This document shows positions 1 through 6,945 of a DNA stretch of 11,654 nt, piece by piece. How positions within the stretch are numbered: position 1 is the stretch's first letter; every line of letters starts with the position of its first letter. Source of the stretch: J088 sp003695505 [NCBI: Candidatus Dadabacteria bacterium] (lineage in GTDB: Bacteria; J088). The notes under the pieces are model-generated. The model was not told the origin of the DNA and did no database searches. It saw only the letters and a program-made list of their open reading frames with translations. The DNA lies in assembly GCA_003695505.1 (NCBI GenBank), contig RFIY01000073.1, positions 1 to 11,654 on the forward strand. Direction: 5' to 3'. The translations under genes were made by a program, and so were the position numbers.

Positions 1-66
1 GGCGCGTGGCGCTACAGGGCGTGGCGGGAGCTGTATTCCGAGATGTGCCGGCTGGCGGGGCTCTGA
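1..66 (+). CDS. C-terminal end of an unidentified protein (partial)
   Basis: Frame 1 is open from the window edge to a TGA at 64-66, giving 21 residues rich in Trp, Arg and Tyr and ending in Leu-Ala-Gly-Leu. GC-rich codon use fits the rest of the window, so this is probably the end of a real gene whose body lies to the left. The pattern of aromatic and Arg residues before a Leu-Tyr pair loosely recalls the tail of FGGY sugar kinases, but 21 residues are too few to assign a family. Confidence 0.5.
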   Translation, partial: GAWRYRAWRELYSEMCRLAGL

Positions 67-384
67 ACCGCCGCACCCTGCCGCCCGGCGGCCCAGAGCG
101 GCCCGGGGAGTCCGAAGCTTTGCGATTCCGGTAAACGTTAGTCCTGTCGTCGGCCTCACCCGCCATACCCCCTCCCGTTTCCCCGGAATCTGTCGCAGGC
201 GGATATCCGGGGTCCATCCGCTGCGCCAAGCCAAGTCCTGGACACGATCCGGGACGCCCTTCGTACCATTTTTTGTAGGAGCGCTTCTTAAGCGCGACCT
301 GCCGCCGCGCGGCAGGCATCGCCCTGGATCAGGTCCGGGGCGATCAAACCAGCGCGCCCGCGTCGGGTGCGCCCCAGCGCGCTG
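67..384. other. 318-base non-coding gap rich in stem-loops
   Basis: No supportable gene was seen on either strand between the stop of the left-edge gene and the stop of the minus-strand gene at 385. The left part (67-180) shows only a short GC dyad (80-84 with 88-92). From 181 onward the DNA is crowded with inverted repeats. CCCCGGA at 181-187 pairs with 206-212. A competing stem pairs 195-204 with 216-224 (one bulged G). An 8-bp stem with one T-G pair joins 235-242 and 248-255. The REP-like cluster follows at 275-344, then a 7-bp dyad (351-357 with 377-383) abuts the stop codon of the next gene. A T6 run at 269-274 is not placed directly after any hairpin, so I do not call an intrinsic terminator here. 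Confidence 0.7.
275..344. repeat. REP-like cluster: GTAG head plus three adjacent hairpins
   Basis: The element opens with GTAG (275-278), followed by GGA and a perfect 6-bp stem, 281-286 with 290-295, around a CTT loop. Three bases later a perfect 7-bp stem pairs 299-305 with 309-315 around CGC. Two bases later a 12-bp stem pairs 318-329 with 333-344 around CAG, with two T-G pairs (325/337 and 329/333). A GTAGGAGCG-type head before a palindrome is the known layout of REP sequences linked to RAYT transposases in Pseudomonas, Stenotrophomonas and Xanthomonas. That this copy is such an element is inference, since only one copy lies in the window. It lies just past the end of the minus-strand gene, where REPs usually sit. 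A structured 3' end of that transcript is the alternative. Confidence 0.6.
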
Positions 385-1341
385 TCAGTCGATCGGCAGT
401 TCCAGGCCGAGGCCGGCTTCCAACGCGTTCTCGTAGGCGACGATGGCTGCCGCCAGATCCCACGTCGCGGAGCCGAGACTGTGGAAGCAGAGTGTCTCCC
501 TGTCGTCCCGGCGCGCCGGTGTCCGCCCGGCGAGCAGGTCGGGCAGGGTGGCCACGTCCTGCCAGCGCATGAAGCCGGCCTCGATCGGCGTAAGCAGCAT
601 GCCGCTTTCTTTCTTTGCGGTGTCGATGTCATCGACGATAATGCGATCGATTGCGCGCAGCGCCTTGCCGTCGAGCTCGCGGCGGATCAGCATGTTGGCG
701 CCAACGGCGGCCACGAACGAACCGGTTTGCAGCCGCGAACCGTCGAAGACCGGATTGCGACTCGTCGTTGCCGTGATGACGACGTTCGCGCCGTCAATGC
801 ACGCTTCTGGGGTTTCCGCGGGCACAACATCGATTTCCCACTGCTCGGCCGCCAGTACCGCAAAATCGTTGCGACGATCCGCGTTGCGTCCAAAGACCCG
901 AAGCTGTTGCGGCCGCCCGATCGCGAGCATGGCCTCGAGCTGGCCTTCGGCCTGCAGTCCGGTACCGAAGAGCGCCCAGGTCGACGGGTCGGGCGGCAGC
1001 AACCGGCGCGCGGCCACCGCGGTGGCCGCACCGGTGCGGAGTTGACCGAGGCGGTTGCCTTCGATCCAGGCACGGATGGCGCCGGTGTCGTAATCGTAGA
1101 GCAGCACGCGAAAGCGGATCGACCCTGCAATTGATGCGTAGGCCTTGTGCGCGAAATAGCCACGTTCGGGCCACGCTGCGCTCATCGTATGGAGCATCCC
1201 TTTCGGCATGCGCAGCCGCTCGCGCGGCACCAGCCACGCACGCCCTGTAGACTGGGCGATCGTGATCTGCTCGACGGCATCGATGGTCTGCGGCATGTCG
1301 ATGACATGCTGGACATCGGCTTCGGTCAGGTATAGCGCCAT
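385..1341 (-). CDS. Ornithine cyclodeaminase / mu-crystallin family protein
   Basis: This 318-residue protein has the usual length of the family. Members use NAD(P) in cytosolic amino- or imino-acid chemistry: ornithine cyclodeaminase, alanine dehydrogenase and ketimine or pyrroline-2-carboxylate reductases. Arg42, Lys66 (in a HKAY context) and Arg102 (LRTGAATA) match the substrate-binding Arg, Lys and Arg. The dinucleotide fold follows with ALFGTGLQAEGQ at 123-134. VGAN at 213-216 and Asp224 (RELD) match the conserved region holding the catalytic Asp. The start ATG at 1341 is preceded by GGAG about 11 bases upstream, and family similarity begins at residue 3. The gene is divergent from cinA, with 61 bases between the two starts, and its stop faces the hairpin-rich gap. 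The substrate cannot be read from sequence, and no ornithine or proline genes lie nearby, so no gene name is given. Confidence 0.92.
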   Translation of the reverse strand: MALYLTEADVQHVIDMPQTIDAVEQITIAQSTGRAWLVPRERLRMPKGMLHTMSAAWPERGYFAHKAYASIAGSIRFRVLLYDYDTGAIRAWIEGNRLGQLRTGAATAVAARRLLPPDPSTWALFGTGLQAEGQLEAMLAIGRPQQLRVFGRNADRRNDFAVLAAEQWEIDVVPAETPEACIDGANVVITATTSRNPVFDGSRLQTGSFVAAVGANMLIRRELDGKALRAIDRIIVDDIDTAKKESGMLLTPIEAGFMRWQDVATLPDLLAGRTPARRDDRETLCFHSLGSATWDLAAAIVAYENALEAGLGLELPID

Positions 1342-1366
1342 ATTGAATCCGGCTCCGGTTGTGCAG

Positions 1367-1395
1367 TTGTCGCTTAGCTGGATTCAGTTTACAGT
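1367..1395 (+). promoter_or_regulatory. Candidate sigma-70 promoter for cinA
   Basis: TTGTCG (1367-1372) and TACAGT (1390-1395) are separated by 17 bases in the 61-base gap between the divergent starts. Transcription would begin at about 1402, essentially at the cinA start codon. The match is moderate and was not tested against chance. Confidence 0.35.
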
Positions 1396-1402
1396 GGACG
1401 TG

Positions 1403-2644
1403 ATGTCCAGTGTCGATGCTCAGATTCTGCTCGTCGGCGACGAGCTGCTCGCCGGCGAACTCGCCGATGCCAACGGCCCGTGGTTCGCCGAGCGGCTGAC
1501 CGAGGCCGGTTTTCGTGTGTCCGCGATCCGGATCCTGCCGGATGAGCACGCGGCGATTCGCGACGCCGTACTGCAGGCCGTACGTTCGGCAAGCCTGGTT
1601 GTGGTTGCCGGCGGTCTTGGGCCGACGTCTGATGATTTGACGACCGAGGCGATCGCGGACGCGTTCGGTTTGTCGCTGCAGCTTGACGAGGCGCAGTGGG
1701 AGCGGATCCGCAACCTGTTCCGGGTCATGCGCGGTAATGAACCGCCGCCCGGGAACGAGAAGCAGGCGACCATCCCGGCTGGCGCGACGACGATTCCGAA
1801 CGGAAACGGCACGGCGCTGGGCTACCTGATCGAGCACGAAGGCGCGCTGGTCGGTGTATTGCCCGGGCCGCCGCGTGAAAACCGCCCGATGTTCAGTGAT
1901 GAGCTGTTACCGCGTGTGCTCGAGCGACTGGAGCTGCCAAAGCCGGAGCCCACGCGTCTGTTCAGAACCTTCGGGCTCGCGGAAAGCGTCGTTGCGGAAC
2001 GGCTCAGCGGTGTCGAAGCGCAGTTTCCGCAACTGCGTATCGCCTATCAGTTCAAGTTTCCCGAAATCCTCGTCAAATTGCGCGTGCCGGCCGGCGAACG
2101 GGCCGCGGCGGAAGAAGCCGCCACGGCCATCGAGGCGAAGCTGGCGCCGCACGTCTACGGTCACGGCGAGGTAACGTTGCCGGCGGTGCTGGGGCGTGAA
2201 CTGGCCGCGCGCGGTTTGCGCATCGCCACGGCCGAAAGCTGTACCGCCGGACTCGCCGCAAAACTGCTGACCGATGCGGCCGGTTCGAGCCAATGGTTCG
2301 ACCGCGGCATGGTCGTGTACACCAATCGGGCCAAGCGCGAATGGCTCGGCGTGTCGCGTGAGCTGCTGGAACAGGACGGCGCGGTCAGCGAGCCGGTTTG
2401 CGAGGCAATGGTCGCCGGCCTTCTCGAGCGCAGCGATGCCGATGTCGCATTCGCGATCTCAGGCATTGCGGGCCCCGGGGGCGGAACGCCGGACAAACCG
2501 GTTGGCACCGTCTGTTTCGGCTGGGGCGACCGGCGGCGCATTCATACCGATACGCGGCAGTTCCACTGGGATCGTGAGTACAACCGACTGATCTCGGCAT
2601 GGGTGGCCTGCTGGCACATCCGCGAGATGATTGTCCAGAGCTGA
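1403..2644 (+). CDS. cinA: CinA family nicotinamide-nucleotide amidohydrolase
   Basis: This 413-residue two-domain protein has the standard CinA length. Residues 5-170 form the MoaB/MogA-like domain, with VGDELLAGEL (11-20), AGGLGPTSDD (69-78) and a LPGPPRE loop (153-159). In known CinA proteins this half carries ADP-ribose pyrophosphatase activity. Residues 259-413 form the PncC-like domain, with TAESCTAGL (276-284), YTNRAK (306-311) and SGIAGPGGGTPDKPVGTV (353-370). That half hydrolyses nicotinamide mononucleotide to nicotinic acid mononucleotide and ammonia in NAD salvage. The open frame extends to 1208, but that stretch overlaps the divergent gene and has no family similarity, so ATG 1403 is chosen. 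No clear ribosome binding site precedes it; in-frame GTG codons at 1394 and 1400 are alternatives. The gene lies 50 bases upstream of a thiamine-diphosphate enzyme on the same strand. The LPGPPRE-N-R loop differs slightly from the usual E-M ending. Confidence 0.96.
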   Translation: MSSVDAQILLVGDELLAGELADANGPWFAERLTEAGFRVSAIRILPDEHAAIRDAVLQAVRSASLVVVAGGLGPTSDDLTTEAIADAFGLSLQLDEAQWERIRNLFRVMRGNEPPPGNEKQATIPAGATTIPNGNGTALGYLIEHEGALVGVLPGPPRENRPMFSDELLPRVLERLELPKPEPTRLFRTFGLAESVVAERLSGVEAQFPQLRIAYQFKFPEILVKLRVPAGERAAAEEAATAIEAKLAPHVYGHGEVTLPAVLGRELAARGLRIATAESCTAGLAAKLLTDAAGSSQWFDRGMVVYTNRAKREWLGVSRELLEQDGAVSEPVCEAMVAGLLERSDADVAFAISGIAGPGGGTPDKPVGTVCFGWGDRRRIHTDTRQFHWDREYNRLISAWVACWHIREMIVQS

Positions 2645-2650
2645 TTGATG

Positions 2651-2670
2651 GCGCCGGTTCGCGCCGGCGC
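2651..2670 (+). repeat. 7-bp inverted repeat in the cinA / TPP-enzyme spacer
   Basis: GCGCCGG (2651-2657) pairs perfectly with CCGGCGC (2664-2670) around a 6-base loop. It starts 6 bases after the cinA stop and ends 12 bases before the AGGAG of the next gene. No T-run follows, so it is not an intrinsic terminator. It could stabilise the cinA 3' end or modulate translation of the downstream gene. Confidence 0.45.
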
Positions 2671-2694
2671 GAAAGACCTGTCAGGAGAACGTCG

Positions 2695-4347
2695 ATGACC
2701 AATGGTGCAAATGCCCTGATCGAAACGCTGGTGCGCGGGGGCGTGGATACCTGCTTTACCAATCCGGGGACGTCGGAGATGCACTTCGTCGCGGCGCTCG
2801 ACAACACGGACATGCGCGGCATTCTGACCCTGTTCGAGGGCGTGGCCACTGGCGCTGCCGACGGTTTTGCGCGAATGACCGATCGCCCGGCCGCGACGTT
2901 GTTGCATCTGGGCTGTGGACTGGGCAACGGCCTGGCCAACCTTCACAATGCGCGCAAGGCGCGGGTGCCGATGGTCAATATCGTGGGCGACCACGCGACC
3001 TGGCACGCGCAGTATGATGCACCATTGCAGTCCGACATCGAGACCGTGGCGCGCAACATCTCGACATGGATTCGTACGCCGCAACAGACTGCGGATCTCG
3101 CGGGCGTCGCGGCGGAGGCGGTGCAGGTCGCAATGGGGCCGCCGGCCCAGATCGCGACGCTGATTCTGCCCGCGGATGTGTCGTGGAGCGAGGGCGCGGA
3201 AGCCGTCGACCCGCTACCGCCGATCGACGCCAGCGTCGCGCCGGACGAGGTAATCGATCAGGCTGCCGCTGCGTTGAAAGGGTCTGGCCGCAAGGCGTTG
3301 CTGCTTGGGCGCCGCGTGCTGACCGAGGCCGGTCTGACCGCGGCGGCGAAGGTCGCGAAACAGACCGGTGCGAAACTGTTTTGCGAGGTCTTCCCGACCC
3401 GCCTCGAACGTGGCGCGGGGCTGCCGCCGGTGGAACGTATCGCCTACCTGGCCGAAATGGCGTCGGTGCAACTCAATGGCATCGAACACCTGGTGCTGGT
3501 CGACGCGCGCGAACCCGTTTCGTTTTTCGCCTATCCGGACAAGAAGAGCTACCTGGTGCCAGAGGGGTGCGCCGTGCATCGGCTCGTCGAGCCGGAACAC
3601 AACGCGCTGGGCACGCTCGATGCGCTCGTGGATGCCGTCGGCGCAGGTCAGACGCGTATTCAGGTGCAGAAGGCTGAGCGGCCAGGGTTGCCGAGCGGCC
3701 GGCTCAATGCGGGCAAGGTCTGTCAGGCGGTCGGCGCGTTGCTGCCCGAGAACGCAATCATTTCGGATGAGGCGCAGACATCCGGCGTCAAACTGCCGCT
3801 GTATACCGCCGGGGCGCCCCGACACGACGTGCTGACGCTGACGGGCGGTGCGATCGGTCAGGGGTTGCCGGTCGCGGTCGGTGCGGCGGTCGCCTGCCCG
3901 GAACGCCCCGTCGTCGCGCTGACCGGAGACGGGTCCGGGATGTACACGATTCAGTCGCTCTGGACAATGGCCCGCGAGGATCTCGATGTCACGGTCATCA
4001 TCATGAACAATCGCTCCTACGCCATTCTCAATATCGAGCTCGAACGCACCGGCGCCGAAGCCGCCGGACCAAAGGCGAAAGCGCAGCTCGATCTGGCGGA
4101 GCCGCCGCTCGATTTCGTCGCGCTGGCCCGAGGGATGGGCGTGCCCGCCGAGCGTGTGCATACCTCGCGACAACTCGTCAAGGCCCTCAAGCGCGCCTTC
4201 GCCGAGCCGGGGCCGAACCTGATCGAAGCGATGGTGCCGAGCGAGTACCGCGGCCTGAAACTGAAGGCACTGCCTTATGCGCTGAATGCACTGGAGAAAA
4301 TGCCGCCATCCGTGGCGCGGGCGGTCAAGAAGAAGATCGCTCCGTAG
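2695..4347 (+). CDS. Acetolactate-synthase-like thiamine-diphosphate enzyme
   Basis: This 550-residue protein belongs to the thiamine-diphosphate decarboxylase/carboligase superfamily, in the subgroup annotated as acetolactate synthase large subunit (IlvX-like). The N-terminal domain has FTNPGTSEMHFVAALD (21-36). Glu48 in the FEGVATGAADG segment is the cofactor-activating glutamate, and a GDHATWHAQYDAPL segment spans 99-111. A middle domain spans about 185-320. The C-terminal domain has GGAIGQGLPVAVGAA (384-398) and the diphosphate/magnesium motif from GDG (411-413) to NN (438-439). The start is fixed by AGGAG at 2683-2687, 7 bases before ATG. No regulatory small subunit (ilvN) or ilvC is adjacent, so a role in branched-chain amino-acid synthesis is doubtful; another 2-keto-acid decarboxylase or ligase is equally possible. 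It shares a strand with cinA and ends before a strong terminator. The C-terminus carries a basic Lys-rich tail. Confidence 0.9.
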   Translation: MTNGANALIETLVRGGVDTCFTNPGTSEMHFVAALDNTDMRGILTLFEGVATGAADGFARMTDRPAATLLHLGCGLGNGLANLHNARKARVPMVNIVGDHATWHAQYDAPLQSDIETVARNISTWIRTPQQTADLAGVAAEAVQVAMGPPAQIATLILPADVSWSEGAEAVDPLPPIDASVAPDEVIDQAAAALKGSGRKALLLGRRVLTEAGLTAAAKVAKQTGAKLFCEVFPTRLERGAGLPPVERIAYLAEMASVQLNGIEHLVLVDAREPVSFFAYPDKKSYLVPEGCAVHRLVEPEHNALGTLDALVDAVGAGQTRIQVQKAERPGLPSGRLNAGKVCQAVGALLPENAIISDEAQTSGVKLPLYTAGAPRHDVLTLTGGAIGQGLPVAVGAAVACPERPVVALTGDGSGMYTIQSLWTMAREDLDVTVIIMNNRSYAILNIELERTGAEAAGPKAKAQLDLAEPPLDFVALARGMGVPAERVHTSRQLVKALKRAFAEPGPNLIEAMVPSEYRGLKLKALPYALNALEKMPPSVARAVKKKIAP

Positions 4348-4378
4348 TCGCGACGATCTGCCGGCCGATTCGGGGCAC

Positions 4379-4410
4379 AAAAAAAGGGCGCCCAGCGGGC
4401 GCCCTTTTTT
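4379..4410. terminator. Bidirectional intrinsic terminator
   Basis: A perfect 8-bp GC stem (GGGCGCCC, 4386-4393 with 4397-4404) surrounds a 3-base loop. It has an A7 run on its left (4379-4385) and a T6 run on its right (4405-4410). It sits between the convergent ends of the thiamine-diphosphate enzyme (stop at 4347) and sodA (stop at 4430). The symmetry should end transcription from both sides. Confidence 0.95.
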
Positions 4411-4429
4411 CGTCTGATGTCGTCGAGAG

Positions 4430-5038
4430 TTACTTCGCAGCGGCGTAGCGTCGGGCGACTTCGTCCCAGTTGACGACGTTCCACCACGCGGCGATGTAAT
4501 CGGCGCGGCGGTTCTGGTACTTCAGGTAGTACGCGTGTTCCCAGACATCGAGGCCGAGGATTGGCGTTCCGGTGACGTCGACCAGGCCCGGCATCAGCGG
4601 GTTGTCCTGGTTCGGCGTCGAGGTAACCTTGAGGCCATCACCAGTCACGACCAGCCAGGCCCAGCCCGAGCCAAAGCGGGTCGCGGCTGCGGTCGAGAAC
4701 TGCTCCTTGAAGGCATCAAAACTGCCGAACGCGCTATTGACCGCGTCCGCCAGTTCGCCGCTCGGTTCACCGCCGCCGTTGGGGCCCATGATTTCCCAGA
4801 ACAGGCAGTGATTATAGTAGCCACCGCCGTTGTTGCGCACCGCGGCCGAGGCGTCCTTTGCACGGGCGCAGATGTCTTCGATGCTCAGATCGGCGAGATC
4901 CGTGCCTTCGATCGCCTTGTTCAGGTTGTTCGTGTATCCGGCATGGTGTTTGCTGTGATGGATCTCCATCGTGCGTGCATCGATGTGCGGCTCAAGCGCA
5001 TCGTACGCGTACGGCAGATCCGGGAGTGAGAATGCCAT
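4430..5038 (-). CDS. sodA: Superoxide dismutase, Mn/Fe family (Mn-type signature)
   Basis: This 202-residue protein converts superoxide to oxygen and hydrogen peroxide. The metal ligands are His27 (in HHSKHH), His77 (NHCLFW), Asp164 and His168 ([16 protein letters not shown]). The outer-sphere glutamine is Gln144 in PNQDNPL, and the residue four before His77 is Gly73. That arrangement is typical of manganese enzymes, whereas iron enzymes carry the glutamine at the latter position. Residues 74-75 are Tyr-Tyr where many Mn enzymes have His-Ala, so use of either metal is possible. No signal peptide is present, so it is cytosolic. The start ATG at 5038 has AAGGAG (5045-5050 on the opposite strand) six bases upstream; a 23-codon upstream extension lacks family similarity. 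It has its own promoter and shares a bidirectional terminator at its 3' end. Confidence 0.97.
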   Translation of the reverse strand: MAFSLPDLPYAYDALEPHIDARTMEIHHSKHHAGYTNNLNKAIEGTDLADLSIEDICARAKDASAAVRNNGGGYYNHCLFWEIMGPNGGGEPSGELADAVNSAFGSFDAFKEQFSTAAATRFGSGWAWLVVTGDGLKVTSTPNQDNPLMPGLVDVTGTPILGLDVWEHAYYLKYQNRRADYIAAWWNVVNWDEVARRYAAAK

Positions 5039-5107
5039 GATCGGCTCCTTTCCTGGATGTGTTGTCTGACTTCTTGCGAAAAGCGGGGGAATTGCTTCCT
5101 CTCCCAC

Positions 5108-5135
5108 AATATAGGGCTGTGGCGCGGGCTGTCAA
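5108..5135 (-). promoter_or_regulatory. Near-consensus sigma-70 promoter of sodA
   Basis: Reading the minus strand, a perfect TTGACA (5135-5130) is followed after 16 bases by TATATT (5113-5108), one mismatch from TATAAT. Transcription would start near 5101, leaving a leader of about 60 bases before the sodA ATG. The -35 hexamer contains the stop codon (TGA, 5134-5132) of the upstream TusA-like gene. No clear operator for an iron or redox regulator was recognised. Confidence 0.75.
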
Positions 5136-5422
5136 ACCGGCGGCTGAGCCTCGACCCAGGCCCGGTAGAGCTCCGGCTCACCGGGTTCGATCCGTAGTGC
5201 GACGACGCGGTGTGGCCGGACGCGGATCCAGCGCAGTAAATCCGGGAAAAAGCCTTCATCCGTGGCTTCAACGAGCAGGATCTCTCCAGGGGTGGCCCGT
5301 CGCAGCGCCGTGGACAAATGTACGATTGGCAGCGGGCATAGCAGGCCCCGCTCGTCGAGCGCGCTGGCAACCGACTCAGGAATCGGAGCATTGAGCAGGT
5401 CGTCGGGCAACGCGTCCGTCAT
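5132..5422 (-). CDS. TusA/SirA-like sulfur carrier family protein
   Basis: This small 96-residue protein has the TusA-family signature: Leu-Asp-Glu-Arg-Gly followed by CPLP at 29-32, where Cys29 is the sulfur-carrying cysteine of the family. A GEILLVEATDE strand (47-57) and a Pro-Asp-x-x-x-Trp helix region (60-64) follow. Family members relay persulfide sulfur in tRNA thiolation, molybdenum-cofactor biosynthesis or sulfur oxidation. CPLP rather than E. coli TusA's CPEP is common in the YedF/SirA-like branches, so the name tusA is not assigned. About 20 extra N-terminal residues precede the usual domain start. Its ATG overlaps the stop of the upstream binding-protein gene (ATGA), which suggests translational coupling. 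The stop codon lies inside the sodA -35 element. The sulfur donor and acceptor are unknown. Confidence 0.88.
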   Translation of the reverse strand: MTDALPDDLLNAPIPESVASALDERGLLCPLPIVHLSTALRRATPGEILLVEATDEGFFPDLLRWIRVRPHRVVALRIEPGEPELYRAWVEAQPPV

Positions 5423-6945
5423 GACCCCGCACCTCTCAACCTCAGATCGGCGAGGCCGGCATAACTGCCGTCGGGCCGAGGGACAAAGGGCGTCAGCCGC
5501 TCACTCTGGACAATGATGGTGTCACTTGTCCAGAGCGGAATGACGGGCACGAGCCAGGCCAGACGGCGTTGTGCCTGCTGGTAGAGCGCGCGACGGCGGT
5601 TTCGGTCAAGTGTGTGTCGAGCTGCCGCCAGCAGGCGATCGGTCTCCGCATCTCGAAAACGACCGCGATTGGCGCCGGCCGGTGGGATGCTGGCGCTATG
5701 CAGCGCGTAATAGAGCAGATCCGGCTCGGTGATCCCGACCCAGGTCAGGCTGTACATCTGCATCCGTCCATTGCGGACATCATCGAAAAACGTTCCGAAT
5801 TCCAGCGAACGAATGCGCACGGCGATGCCGACCGCAGCGAGGTCGGCCGCGATCGCTTCGGCAATGCGCAGGCGCTCAGGATTCGTACTGGTCTTGTATT
5901 CCAGTTCGAAGCGCATCGCGGGGCCGTCGCCGTCGGGGTCAGGATGTCCTGCCGCATCCAGCCAGCGTCTGGCCAGCGCAGGGTCATAGCCCGGCGGGGC
6001 GGTATCGGCCCATGCCCAGTGCTGTGGAGGAAGCAGCGAACCGTTAAGGCGCGCGGTGTTGTCGAGGATGACCCGGATGATCCGTTCGCGGTTGATCGCC
6101 GCTGCGACGGCTCGGCGTACCCGTGCATCGTCGAGCGGCGATACGGTGACGTTAAATCCGAGGTAACTCGTATTCCAGCCCGGCTGCTGGGTGATGCGAA
6201 TACCCGGCACATTGCGCAGATGGTCGAGTTCTCCGGCCGGCACGCTGTTCTGCGCGAGGTCGGCTGCGCCGGTTTCGAGCGCAAACACGCGCGCGACGGG
6301 ATCCGCGATCGTACGAAAGACGATCCGATCCACATCGTCGTTGCGGGCGCTGGCGTCGAGTCGCAACGCAAGGATCTCATCGGGATCCTGGGATCTTGCC
6401 AGGCGGAATGGCCCGGCACCTGCCGGCACATCAATATGTTCGGCGGTTGCCTGCGATGGCGAGACGAGCGGCGCCGTCAGCGCGGCCAGAATCGGTGCGA
6501 ACGGTTCGCGTAAACGGATAAGGACGGCGTCGCGATCGACCGTGATTGCTGAAACGGCATCGAAGGAAGCGGCGCGCGGCGAGCCAATGGCCGGATCCCG
6601 CAACGCATTCAGCGAGCGTGCCGCGGCAGTGGCATCGAGTGGCTGGCCGTCGTGAAAGCGCAACCCTTGCCGCAATGGCAGGCGGATGGTCTGGTTGTCA
6701 GGAAACTCGATCGCGCGGGCGAGGGCGGGTTCGACGTTGCCGTCCGCGCCGATGCGAAGCAATCCCGGGCAGGCGAGCGCGAGGATGCGCGAACTGTACG
6801 CATCAAGGGCGAAGCGAGGATCCAGTGTCGCGGGGGCGCCCTCGAGTGCTACGGTCACGACGGGTGCATCCGGTGCTGGGGCGTGGCGCGGGCAGCCACC
6901 GGCCACCAGGGCGACGATGAGCAGCGGCAACAGCCGCTGCATCAT
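5419..6945 (-). CDS. Family 5 (oligopeptide-type) extracellular solute-binding lipoprotein
   Basis: This protein of about 508 residues resembles DppA/OppA-type binding proteins, which capture peptides or other small solutes for ABC importers. It opens with a short charged start, a hydrophobic stretch (5-15) and a lipobox ending AGGC, with lipid-modified Cys18, so it should be anchored to a membrane on the periplasmic side. TLDPRFALD (40-48) is the usual first family motif. FHDGQPLDATAAARSL (97-112) matches the F-x-D-G-x-P-x-x-A motif. YLGFNV (261-266) and DDARVRRAVAAAINRERI (272-289) follow. The start is ambiguous: ATG 6945 and ATG 6942 are consecutive and overlap the rpe stop. The open frame upstream overlaps rpe and has no similarity. 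No permease or ATPase gene lies nearby, so it is an orphan component here and its ligand is unknown. Confidence 0.9.
   Translation of the reverse strand: MMQRLLPLLIVALVAGGCPRHAPAPDAPVVTVALEGAPATLDPRFALDAYSSRILALACPGLLRIGADGNVEPALARAIEFPDNQTIRLPLRQGLRFHDGQPLDATAAARSLNALRDPAIGSPRAASFDAVSAITVDRDAVLIRLREPFAPILAALTAPLVSPSQATAEHIDVPAGAGPFRLARSQDPDEILALRLDASARNDDVDRIVFRTIADPVARVFALETGAADLAQNSVPAGELDHLRNVPGIRITQQPGWNTSYLGFNVTVSPLDDARVRRAVAAAINRERIIRVILDNTARLNGSLLPPQHWAWADTAPPGYDPALARRWLDAAGHPDPDGDGPAMRFELEYKTSTNPERLRIAEAIAADLAAVGIAVRIRSLEFGTFFDDVRNGRMQMYSLTWVGITEPDLLYYALHSASIPPAGANRGRFRDAETDRLLAAARHTLDRNRRRALYQQAQRRLAWLVPVIPLWTSDTIIVQSERLTPFVPRPDGSYAGLADLRLRGAGS

Noticed and set aside
269-344. Intrinsic terminator in the REP-like cluster
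   Set aside because: The T6 run precedes the hairpins on the plus strand and is an A-run on the minus strand, so neither orientation gives stem followed by T-run.
1208-1402. N-terminal extension of CinA by 65 residues
   Set aside because: It would overlap the start of the divergent gene, adds no CinA-like sequence, and family similarity begins right after ATG 1403.
794-1837. Long minus-strand open frame spanning the cyclodeaminase and cinA starts
   Set aside because: It overlaps two well-supported genes in other frames, is rich in Arg and Ala as expected for an antisense frame in GC-rich DNA, and shows no family motif.
3214-4380. 388-codon minus-strand open frame opposite the thiamine-diphosphate enzyme
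   Set aside because: It is entirely antisense to a gene with intact cofactor motifs; its length is explained by GC-rich codon bias, and no ribosome binding site or domain was recognised.
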